From NCBI GenBank assembly GCA_905201915.1, contig CAJKQE010000124.1, positions 1-5,387 of the forward strand: a stretch of 5,387 bases of DNA. The letters are read 5' to 3'. Below the pieces are notes generated by a model. That model saw only the letters and a program-made list of their open reading frames with translations. It was not told the origin of the DNA and made no database searches. Below are positions 1 to 5,387 of this stretch, piece by piece. This DNA is from an uncultured Lachnospiraceae bacterium. GTDB taxonomy: Bacteria; Bacillota; Clostridia; Lachnospirales; Lachnospiraceae. Both the position numbers and the translations under genes were made by a program. The first letter of the stretch is position 1. Every line of letters starts with the position of its first letter.

Positions 1-303
1 GATATACTCCATGTATTCTTCTTCTATCCCCTGCAAACCGAGGATAAGCGAATTCAACAACAATTCTGTCTCATTGGAGTAGCCTGCATCTATTTTAAAA
101 TACAATTCTCCCAAATCTTCATTTACATCTACAGTAAAAGTATCTTCAGTAAACTGTTCAATAGAATTCACTGTATTCTGTGCAAGCACAGATACTGCTG
201 CACACACAATGTCACTGCCGATTTGGGCGTAACCTGCATGTCCCTGCATGGCAAATCCTGAAATTTTCTGTTCTGAATTCTGATAAATCGTCACTCTAAT
301 CAT
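1..303 (-). CDS. prp: Ribosomal-processing cysteine protease Prp (YsxB family), 3' end cut by window edge
   Basis: The frame from the ATG at 303 stays open to base 1, giving 101 residues. The family is usually about 105 to 112 residues, so only a short C-terminal tail is missing. Prp is a cytosolic cysteine protease that removes the N-terminal extension of ribosomal protein L27 in Firmicutes and related bacteria, a step needed for ribosome function. The diagnostic segment is present: GHAGYAQIGSDIVCAAVS, with the catalytic His at residue 22 and Cys at residue 34, the same numbering as in S. aureus Prp. The C-terminal part (LILGLQGIEEEYMEYI) also fits the family. The gene sits between rplU and the expected rpmA, its usual place. 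Its ATG lies 5 bases after the rplU stop, and I see no convincing Shine-Dalgarno sequence, so it is probably translated by coupling to rplU. The identification is firm; only the C-terminus is unseen. Confidence 0.95.
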   Translation of the reverse strand, partial: MIRVTIYQNSEQKISGFAMQGHAGYAQIGSDIVCAAVSVLAQNTVNSIEQFTEDTFTVDVNEDLGELYFKIDAGYSNETELLLNSLILGLQGIEEEYMEYI

Positions 304-308
304 ACTGA

Positions 309-614
309 TTAAGCATTGATTTTTTCAATTTTAACTTTAGTAAACTGCTGTCTATGACCGTTTTTCTTGTGGTATCCGGTTTTTCTCTTATATTTGTAAA
401 CGATAACTTTTTTACCTTTACCGTTTTCAACTACAGATGCAGTTACAGTTGCGTTAGCTACGTCTTCGCCAACTTTTAAACCATCGTTGCTTACAGCAAG
501 TACCTGGTCAAATGTAACAGTTTCACCAGCTTCTACTCCAAGCTTTTCTACTCTGATAACATCGCCTTCGGCTACTTTGTACTGTTTACCACCTGTTGCA
601 ATAATTGCGTACAT
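309..614 (-). CDS. rplU: 50S ribosomal protein L21
   Basis: This encodes a 101-residue L21, a 23S rRNA-binding protein of the large subunit, of normal length (about 102 residues). It begins MYAIIATGGKQYKV, the typical L21 N-terminus, and carries the basic C-terminal signature region around residues 69 to 95 (YKYKRKTGYHKKNGHRQQFT). I chose the ATG at 614 because the family starts at MYAI and because a perfect AGGAGG lies 6 bases upstream (621-626). The frame stays open 30 bases further upstream to a TTG at 644, but that extension lies inside the leader RNA and resembles no L21. The gene has its own strong promoter and a structured leader, and is followed after 5 bases by prp. The L21-Prp-L27 order is the standard arrangement in Firmicutes. 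Confidence 0.98.
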   Translation of the reverse strand: MYAIIATGGKQYKVAEGDVIRVEKLGVEAGETVTFDQVLAVSNDGLKVGEDVANATVTASVVENGKGKKVIVYKYKRKTGYHKKNGHRQQFTKVKIEKINA

Positions 615-694
615 ATGGCACCTCCTATTATCATTACTCGCCAAATATGGTGACTTGTTTCCAAGTTCTTATACCTCTTTGTGCGGCATACGCT
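615..694 (-). promoter_or_regulatory. Candidate L21 leader (structured 5' UTR of rplU)
   Basis: The transcribed region between the predicted start site (about 691-694) and the rplU ATG is about 80 bases and can form a long interrupted hairpin. The apical helix ACTTG (666-662), loop GAAA (661-658), CAAGT (657-653) is a perfect 5-bp stem closed by a GNRA tetraloop. Below it GGT (675-673) pairs with ACC (651-649). The base is GC(A)CAAA (684-678) pairing with TTTGGC (645-640), with one bulged A. Firmicute rplU genes are known to carry an L21 leader motif (Rfam L21_leader), thought to mediate feedback by L21, and position and size agree. I paired the bases by eye and cannot compare with the covariance model, so the family name is an inference while the helices are directly visible. 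Confidence 0.7.
621..626 (-). promoter_or_regulatory. Ribosome binding site of rplU
   Basis: A perfect AGGAGG followed by a six-base spacer precedes the ATG at 614-612. It fixes the rplU start and rules out the upstream TTG at 644. In one possible fold of the leader this site lies in a loop closed by pairing of 643-640 with 619-616. Confidence 0.9.
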
Positions 695-697
695 AAT

Positions 698-747
698 ATC
701 ATAGCAGTTATTTTCCTATTCGTCAACAACTATTTTAATTTTTTTTA
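698..747 (-). promoter_or_regulatory. Sigma-A promoter of rplU with extended -10 and A-rich upstream tract
   Basis: The -35 hexamer is TTGACG (726-721) and the -10 hexamer is TATGAT (703-698), separated by exactly 17 bases. Each differs from consensus at one position. The -10 is preceded by TG at the right place (TGC before TATGAT), an extended -10. Upstream of -35 is an A-rich tract with eight consecutive A (746-739), resembling an UP element; this tract includes the stop codon of the CPBP gene (747-745). The predicted transcription start is about 691-694. Such a promoter suits a highly expressed ribosomal protein operon and gives rplU-prp transcription independent of the genes upstream. Confidence 0.88.
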
Positions 748-1707
748 CCTATATATCGAAAAAAAGGAATTCGTATCAAAAAACAGCCCATATACGAAAA
801 TCATCATGCCTAAAATAATAGGCAATACTGTTAAAATAACCAGTGTAATTAACATACCATTGGATTTCATATACCGTTGTTCTTTCCCCGGATCGCCTTT
901 ACGAAGCAAGTAATTTGCCGTATAAAAACCGAAAGGTACTACACATGCCATTGCCAGATAAACACCTAAAAATGCAACGGGAATTCCTTGCTGTACAAGT
1001 ATTTCTGATGCTGCCTCTGCCTGCGGAGTATTTCCGGAAAGACTTGCCAAAAAAGAAGGCAAAAAGTTATTCGTAAAATGAAAAAGTGCCGGATAAAATA
1101 TATTTTCTGTTTCCAACATGATGTATGTCAAAATCCCTCCCAAAATCGCTGTTGGAAGAAATCTCCATATACTTCCATGAAAAACTCCAAAAATAATTCC
1201 CATCAACAATGATAAAAACCATTTATTCTTCCATTTATTTTGAAAACTTTTTAAAATAAATCCTCTGTGAAGCGCTTCCTCACAGACAGCCGGCATAACA
1301 CTACTGATAAAAACAGATAAAATCAATGGCACACTATAAATAACTTCATTTAGCCCTTCACTAACCGCAAAAATTTCTTTTGGAAAAAAATATGCCATAA
1401 ACATCGTCACAGGCATCATAAGGGCATAAGAACTTGCCCACATCAATAATACCCCTAATGTTTTTTTCCATTTAGGTTTCTCTAATGGAAAAATTTCTTT
1501 TATTGGTATTTTTAACAATTTTACCGCAACTATACTCAGCAGAAGAAGATACAGTTCTGTCAGAGCCAGTCCATACATTCCCCATTTCATCTGTGCCCAT
1601 GCAATAACCGTATAAAAAGATACCATTACAATTCCAAAAAGTAGTAATCCGTGCCATGGTTTTAATTTTCTTCTATTATCTGTGTCAAAGTTCCTGTCTT
1701 TCTCCAT
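745..1707 (-). CDS. CPBP-family intramembrane glutamic endopeptidase (Rce1/Abi-like)
   Basis: This is a 320-residue polytopic membrane protein with about nine hydrophobic segments (roughly residues 18-38, 45-64, 83-108, 122-141, 162-177, 181-198, 203-221, 241-267 and 284-310). The CPBP (Abi, CAAX-protease-like) motifs are all present: EEALHR at 143-148 (EExxxR), F173 to H177 (FxxxH) and H210 to N214 (HxxxN), the set that forms the Rce1-type active site in the membrane. Bacterial CPBP members are variously tied to bacteriocin maturation or self-immunity and other membrane proteolysis; nothing here indicates a substrate, and no bacteriocin-like small gene is seen nearby. It starts at the ATG at 1707, 23 bases inside the end of the Nudix gene, with AGAGG (1721-1717) nine bases upstream. 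Its stop abuts the rplU promoter. I see no strong terminator after it, so read-through into rplU is possible. Confidence 0.92.
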   Translation of the reverse strand: MEKDRNFDTDNRRKLKPWHGLLLFGIVMVSFYTVIAWAQMKWGMYGLALTELYLLLLSIVAVKLLKIPIKEIFPLEKPKWKKTLGVLLMWASSYALMMPVTMFMAYFFPKEIFAVSEGLNEVIYSVPLILSVFISSVMPAVCEEALHRGFILKSFQNKWKNKWFLSLLMGIIFGVFHGSIWRFLPTAILGGILTYIMLETENIFYPALFHFTNNFLPSFLASLSGNTPQAEAASEILVQQGIPVAFLGVYLAMACVVPFGFYTANYLLRKGDPGKEQRYMKSNGMLITLVILTVLPIILGMMIFVYGLFFDTNSFFSIYR

Positions 1708-2179
1708 CCAAAACCGCCTCTCTTAATTTATCATCCTGATATACCAGTTTTAAAGAAAAGAATGGTCTTCCTTCTTCCAGCAATCGGAAAAAGAGCTTAT
1801 CCCCTTCCCAGAGATTCAAAGAAAAAATATCTTTTTTATTTACCCATTCTAAATTTCCTTCTGAGCATGAAATCAATTCTCCTTCATATTCATCAGCTGT
1901 ATAAAGGCACATATACTCTGTATCTGTCCCCTTTCCCTGCGAAGAAAAAACGAAGGTAATAATTCCTCGAAATTGATAGGCAGTTAAAATCAAACCTGTT
2001 TCTTCCTTTACTTCACGTAAAAGACAGTCTTCGGGACTCTCTCCTTTTTCAAAGTGTCCCCCTACGCCAATCCATTTATCTTTATTAATATCATTCTTTT
2101 TTAATACTCGGTGAAGCATGAGATATTTCTCATTTTTTTCAATATAACACAAAGTCGTCAATTTTGTTCTTCTCTCCAC
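1685..2179 (-). CDS. Nudix hydrolase, MutT/MTH1-like, probable 8-oxo-dGTP diphosphatase
   Basis: The 164-residue product contains a perfect Nudix box at about residues 41-63 (G-x5-E-x7-REV-x-EE-x-GL): GHFEKGE followed seven residues later by REVKEETGL, which supplies the metal-binding glutamates. The preceding DKWIGVGG and the later LWEGDKLFF resemble the substrate-pocket segments of human MTH1, so hydrolysis of oxidised purine nucleotides to the monophosphate (nucleotide-pool sanitation) is the likely role. Nudix specificity is hard to read from sequence, so the substrate is inference. I start it at the GTG at 2179 because AGGAGG (2190-2185) lies five bases upstream; the GTG two codons earlier overlaps that ribosome binding site. 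It follows rng after 16 bases and overlaps the CPBP gene by 23 bases. It is cytosolic with no signal peptide. Confidence 0.9.
   Translation of the reverse strand: MERRTKLTTLCYIEKNEKYLMLHRVLKKNDINKDKWIGVGGHFEKGESPEDCLLREVKEETGLILTAYQFRGIITFVFSSQGKGTDTEYMCLYTADEYEGELISCSEGNLEWVNKKDIFSLNLWEGDKLFFRLLEEGRPFFSLKLVYQDDKLREAVLDGERQEL
1717..1721 (-). promoter_or_regulatory. Ribosome binding site of the CPBP gene, inside the Nudix gene
   Basis: AGAGG lies nine bases upstream of the CPBP ATG (1707-1705) and within the last codons of the Nudix gene. It supports the 23-base gene overlap and translation of both from one message. Confidence 0.6.
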
Positions 2180-2184
2180 AGGCA

Positions 2185-2190
2185 CCTCCT
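2185..2190 (-). promoter_or_regulatory. Ribosome binding site of the Nudix gene (decides the start)
   Basis: A perfect AGGAGG lies in the 16-base gap after rng, five bases before the GTG at 2179-2177. Its last G is the first base of the alternative GTG at 2185, so that codon cannot be the start. Confidence 0.85.
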
Positions 2191-2195
2191 GTTCT

Positions 2196-3389
2196 TCACA
2201 AAAGCTCTTTTAATTCTTCTGCGAGAGATTTTCGCACTTTTTTCCTTGTAACTTCTACGATATTCAATTCGGTCATATCTACCACCGTTCCCTTTATAGA
2301 ATCCTGCCACAAATATTTTTGAAGCGTCAACATAAGCTCTTCTTTATCTTCATCTCTTTCCATATTAATGAAATCGATTAAAATAATTCCTGATAGATTT
2401 CGAAGTCTTAGCTGCCAGGCTATCTCTTTTGCTGCTTCTAAATTAATCTTACGAAAAGTTTCCTGTATATCTTTTTTTGCTATAAATTTTCCGGTATTTA
2501 CATCAATACACACAAAAGCTTCTGTTTGCTGTATCACTAGAAATCCCCCTGATTTCAACCATACTCTTTCATTTTGAGCCTGTTCAAATGCTTTTTCAAG
2601 ATTATACAGCTTATATAATGGCAACAGCTTGTCCTCATAATAACGCACAATTTCTTCCTGTTGTTTATAAACTTTTAAATATTGCACTGCGCTTTCATAT
2701 AATTCTTTTTTATCTGTTATAATTTCTTCTAAGTCCTGACCATATAAATTTTGCAAAATCTGCACATATTCTGGCATACTTTTTTCTAAAAGGGAAAAAC
2801 AAACTCTACTTTTTCCCTTTTTCAGAACTTCTTCATAACGTTTCATCAGTTCTTCCAGTTCATGCAATATTTCCCCTTCTTGTGCATCTCTGCAGTTTGT
2901 CCTGACAATCACACCTACATTTTCCGGTATTTTATCTTTGAGAATTTCACGAATTTCCTTCTTTTCTTCTTTTTTTAATTTCCCTGAAAATCCCAGTTCT
3001 TTTCTTTCTGAAGTCAATACCAGATAACGTCCTGTAAAGTTTAAATTACTGGTTACATAAGGAAGCTTACTTTTAATTCCTTCTCTGGATACCTGAACAA
3101 TAATTTCGTCACCGATTTTCAGCACATTGTTTTTCTTCACATTTACAAAATAGGGGGAAGCCTTCTCTGCCATAGAATAATAGCACATAATTCCATCTGC
3201 AATTTCAATAAATGCCGCCTGAATATTCTTCTGAATATTTTTTACTTTTCCTACATAAATATTCCCCAGAATACTGTCTGAATTCAAGCTCATGGGATTA
3301 AGCTGACAAATACGCCCCTCTTTTTCTAATGCTGCCACTAATATAGGAGTGTTCCTATATTTCATTTCTGTCAATATCAGTTTACTCAA
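2196..3389 (-). CDS. rng: Ribonuclease E/G family endoribonuclease, short form without Zn-link
   Basis: RNase E/G cuts single-stranded RNA in rRNA maturation and mRNA decay. From the chosen TTG the product has 397 residues. An S1-like domain begins at GNIYVGKV (about residue 42). The 5'-monophosphate sensor residues of E. coli RNase E (G124, V128, R169, T170) align with G120, V124, R163 and T164. The catalytic DNase I-like residues D303, N305 and D346 align with D296 and N298 (CIDVN) and D339 (LIDFINM). The protein ends shortly after VTRKKVRKSL, so the CPxC Zn-link and the C-terminal small domain are absent, against about 490 residues in E. coli RNase G. I chose the TTG because its product MSKLILTE matches the family's first strand and GGTGA lies five bases upstream. 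A GTG at 3398 is nearly as good, and an ATG at 3365 lacks a ribosome binding site. It overlaps the DUF2344 gene by 8 bases. Confidence 0.93.
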   Translation of the reverse strand: MSKLILTEMKYRNTPILVAALEKEGRICQLNPMSLNSDSILGNIYVGKVKNIQKNIQAAFIEIADGIMCYYSMAEKASPYFVNVKKNNVLKIGDEIIVQVSREGIKSKLPYVTSNLNFTGRYLVLTSERKELGFSGKLKKEEKKEIREILKDKIPENVGVIVRTNCRDAQEGEILHELEELMKRYEEVLKKGKSRVCFSLLEKSMPEYVQILQNLYGQDLEEIITDKKELYESAVQYLKVYKQQEEIVRYYEDKLLPLYKLYNLEKAFEQAQNERVWLKSGGFLVIQQTEAFVCIDVNTGKFIAKKDIQETFRKINLEAAKEIAWQLRLRNLSGIILIDFINMERDEDKEELMLTLQKYLWQDSIKGTVVDMTELNIVEVTRKKVRKSLAEELKELL

Positions 3390-4089
3390 TTTCTTCACCC
3401 AAGTCTTCCAGTGAAATAAGATTTCTGCATTCCTCTGTTCCCTTGTCCGCATAAACCTCTGCTCTGCGAATGGTAAATTTGAAATTGTCAAACTCCTGTC
3501 CCAAGAAAGCAAAAAATGCTTCCATTACCAACTCCGGTTTTGTGTTTTTTACACTTCCGGCTGCAAGCTTCAGAAAAATACGATTTTCTTCCAGATACAT
3601 ATCATAAATATATGGTCTGATATCTACTTCTTTTTCATTCTTTTTGGTTTTCTTCACAATAAGTATTTCAGACTGTCCAATAAAATCACCTATTTTATTT
3701 TTCCAGTCTGTTTCAGGTTCCATTCCTTCCCGAAACTCTACATAATAGTCCGCAGCAGCTACTAATGCCATAGCAGCATTAGCCTTTCCATCAGGAATTT
3801 TTCGGAAACTCTTTACTTCCATTCCTTCCACCATTACCTCATTCAATCGTTTTACTGCTTCTTTTCCTGAAATTGGTGTATTAATCTCCATATCAAAATA
3901 TTCTGCTGTACTGGTCACGCCAACTCCTAAAGGAGCCGCAAAAGACATAATCATGTGAGGACTGAATCCTTCCGAATATGCCACATCAATTCCTGCTCTT
4001 TTAATTGCTTTTTGGAAGTACCGCATAATATCCAAATGTCCGATAAATTTCATTGCACCTTCCTTGGCAAATTTCACTCTAACCTTCAA
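3382..4089 (-). CDS. TIGR03936-type radical SAM-associated protein (DUF2344)
   Basis: This is a 235-residue cytosolic protein of the DUF2344 family, recognised from its N-terminus (MKVRVKFAKEGAMKFIGHLD), the following EGFSPHMIMSFAAPLGVGV at about residues 40-58, and its position directly after a TIGR03960 radical SAM gene. In some bacteria the two are joined in one protein, so they probably act together; the reaction is, to my knowledge, not established. The start is the TTG at 4089: AGGAGG (4103-4098) lies eight bases upstream and the product then begins like its family. The ATG at 4122 would add 11 residues that fit nothing in the family and lies upstream of that ribosome binding site. The gene overlaps the radical SAM gene by 11 bases and rng by 8, which suggests coupled translation through all three. 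Confidence 0.9.
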   Translation of the reverse strand: MKVRVKFAKEGAMKFIGHLDIMRYFQKAIKRAGIDVAYSEGFSPHMIMSFAAPLGVGVTSTAEYFDMEINTPISGKEAVKRLNEVMVEGMEVKSFRKIPDGKANAAMALVAAADYYVEFREGMEPETDWKNKIGDFIGQSEILIVKKTKKNEKEVDIRPYIYDMYLEENRIFLKLAAGSVKNTKPELVMEAFFAFLGQEFDNFKFTIRRAEVYADKGTEECRNLISLEDLGEEIE

Positions 4090-5386
4090 TGCAAATTCCT
4101 CCTTTATATTTTCCTGCACCACAACCGGAACATTGCATTTTACAGTTTGGTGTCACAACTTCCTGTTGAGCTTTTTTCCATTCATTTTCCAAAAACTTTC
4201 TGGTAACTCCGATAGAAATAAAGTCCCAAGGGAAAACTTCATCTAAAGGACGTTCTCTTAAAGTATAGAATTCCGGATCGATTCCTGCTTCTTTAAATGC
4301 TTCCATCCACAGGTCATATCGGAAATATTCTGACCATGCATCGAAAATAGCACCTTTTCTATAAGTTGCTTCTAATACATCAGCAACTCTTCTATCACCT
4401 CTTGCTAAAATACCTTCCAACACAGTTACATCTGCCTCATGATAATTGTATTTAATACTCTTTTGATTTAATTGTGCCTTAATTTCTTCTTTCACAATCT
4501 TTGCTTTATCCAAATAATCTTCCTTGCGGAACATGCTTGCCCACTGGAATGGAGTAAATGGTTTTGGCACAAAGAAAGATGTACTAACTACAATCTGACA
4601 TTTTCCATGTCTTTGCTCTTTTGGAATTTCATAATATCTCTTGGCGATTGCCTCTGCTAAATGTGCAATCCCTTTCATATCTTCCTCTGTCTCTGTAGGC
4701 AATCCCAGCATAAAGTATAATTTTACCCTTGTCCATCCGCCTTCAAATGCTTTTCCTGCACCTTCTAAAATAACTTCCTCTGTCAATCCTTTGTTAATAA
4801 CATCACGCAATCTCTGGGAACCTGCTTCCGGAGCAAAAGTCAAGCTGCTTTTCTTAATATCCTGTACCTTACTCATAACGTCTAATGAAAAAGCATCAAT
4901 GCGCAAAGATGGTAAAGAAATATTTACTTTTCTTTGAGAACATTCTTCAATTAAATAATCAATCAGTTCAGGAAGTTTAGAATAATCACTGGAACTTAAT
5001 GAACTCAATGAAATTTCTTCATGACCAGTGCTTTCCAACATGGCCTTTGCTGTTTCTTTTAACATTTCTACATCTTTTTCTCTTGTAGGACGATACAACA
5101 TACCTGCCTGACAAAAACGGCATCCACGGATACAACCTCTCTGAATTTCCAAAGTAACTCTATCCTGTGTTGCTTTAATAAACGGAACTACAGGCTTTGT
5201 AGGATAATAAGTATTTGTTACATCCATAACAACCTGTTTTTCTATTTTTTCCTTTGCATGGGAATTATTTGGTTTAAAAGAGGCAATTGTTCCATCCTCA
5301 TGATATGCTACATCATAAAAAGCTGGTACATAAATTCCCGGTATTTCAGCTGCTCTCTCTAAAAATTCCTTTTTACTCTTTCCAGC
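4079..5386 (-). CDS. TIGR03960-type B12-binding radical SAM protein, N-terminus cut by window edge
   Basis: The frame is open from base 5386 to the TAG at 4081-4079, giving 435 residues; full-length members are about 600 or more, so the N-terminal third, where the B12-binding domain lies in this family, is off the right edge. The radical SAM core starts with RGCIRGCRFCQAG, the CX3CX2C motif that binds the [4Fe-4S] cluster (codons 5134-5111). Later core elements include EISLSSLSSSDYS, TFAPEAGSQRLR and YFMLGLPTET, the last a typical SAM-binding strand. The C-terminal tail holds a second CX3CX2C group (CKMQCSGC, 4144-4121) plus one more Cys (4093-4091). The ribosome binding site of the next gene is encoded within its last codons. 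It forms a pair with the DUF2344 protein and lies in one operon with RNase E/G. Its substrate is unknown; an RNA target would be a guess from context. Confidence 0.93.
   Translation of the reverse strand, partial: AGKSKKEFLERAAEIPGIYVPAFYDVAYHEDGTIASFKPNNSHAKEKIEKQVVMDVTNTYYPTKPVVPFIKATQDRVTLEIQRGCIRGCRFCQAGMLYRPTREKDVEMLKETAKAMLESTGHEEISLSSLSSSDYSKLPELIDYLIEECSQRKVNISLPSLRIDAFSLDVMSKVQDIKKSSLTFAPEAGSQRLRDVINKGLTEEVILEGAGKAFEGGWTRVKLYFMLGLPTETEEDMKGIAHLAEAIAKRYYEIPKEQRHGKCQIVVSTSFFVPKPFTPFQWASMFRKEDYLDKAKIVKEEIKAQLNQKSIKYNYHEADVTVLEGILARGDRRVADVLEATYRKGAIFDAWSEYFRYDLWMEAFKEAGIDPEFYTLRERPLDEVFPWDFISIGVTRKFLENEWKKAQQEVVTPNCKMQCSGCGAGKYKGGICIEG
4098..4103 (-). promoter_or_regulatory. Ribosome binding site of the DUF2344 gene, inside the radical SAM gene
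   Basis: AGGAGG, within AAAGGAGGA, is formed by the Lys-Gly-Gly codons near the end of the radical SAM gene and stands eight bases before the TTG at 4089-4087. It is the evidence for the TTG start rather than the ATG at 4122. Confidence 0.85.
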
Positions 5387-5387
5387 T

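Noticed and set aside
615..644. Extension of L21 to a TTG at 644, adding ten residues before MYAI
   Set aside because: The extra residues match no L21, lie in the leader structure, and the AGGAGG at 621-626 points to the ATG at 614.
605..913. Plus-strand 102-codon frame and other plus-strand frames (for example 1762-1959, 2368-2577, 3955-4206, 4641-4937)
   Set aside because: They lie antisense to well-supported genes or across the rplU leader, their products resemble no known family, and I saw no convincing ribosome binding site.
1472..1657. 61-codon minus-strand frame inside the CPBP gene
   Set aside because: It is an out-of-frame shadow of the CPBP coding sequence with no recognisable domain.
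2181..2190. Ten-base identity (AGGAGGTGCC) between the ribosome binding regions of the Nudix gene and rplU (617-626), considered as a duplication footprint
   Set aside because: Six of the ten bases are the Shine-Dalgarno core and the flanks do not match, so chance is sufficient.
3390..3512. Longer RNase E/G reading frame starting at 3512
   Set aside because: The extra 41 residues overlap the DUF2344 gene in another frame and do not resemble the family N-terminus, which begins around SKLILTE.
1..5387. Tandem repeats, CRISPR array, insertion sequence, tRNA or rRNA
   Set aside because: I saw no repeated units, transposase-like frame, terminal inverted repeats or RNA-gene signature; the window is almost fully occupied by the seven genes.

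Overview
The window is AT-rich and every gene lies on the minus strand, so the transcript reads from the right edge (5') to the left edge (3'). Gene content and order point to a low-GC Firmicute of class Clostridia, most likely Lachnospiraceae. The order is a radical SAM protein (TIGR03960 type), its DUF2344 partner (TIGR03936 type), RNase E/G, then L21 and the cysteine protease Prp. Prp occurs in bacteria whose L27 carries a cleavable N-terminal extension. The family assignment to Lachnospiraceae is inference from content and style, not from a search.

Right part (5386 to 2196): the C-terminal two thirds of a B12-type radical SAM protein, the DUF2344 protein and a short RNase E/G form a tightly packed unit. 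Adjacent genes overlap by about 8 to 11 bases. The two downstream genes appear to begin at TTG codons that overlap the upstream stop, which suggests translational coupling.

Middle part (2179 to 745): a MutT/MTH1-like Nudix hydrolase and a nine-helix CPBP-family membrane protease follow RNase E/G after only 16 bases and overlap each other by 23 bases. They look like an accessory pair lodged between rng and rplU, genes that are often directly adjacent in Clostridia.

Left part (744 to 1): a 130-base intergenic stretch holds a near-consensus sigma-A promoter with an extended -10 and an A-rich upstream tract. It is followed by a structured leader that I call a candidate L21 autoregulatory leader, then rplU (L21) and prp, which runs off the left edge. 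rpmA (L27) is expected just outside. The cluster thus has a strongly driven ribosomal-protein module (L21, L27 processing) downstream of a tRNA/rRNA-metabolism-like module (RNase E/G plus the radical SAM pair), with the Nudix/CPBP pair between them.

I see no mobile element, CRISPR array, tRNA or rRNA. Nothing here is clearly a new system. The best second-look items are the leader and its possible switch, the missing Zn-link in RNase E/G, the second Cys motif in the radical SAM protein, and the accessory insertion.
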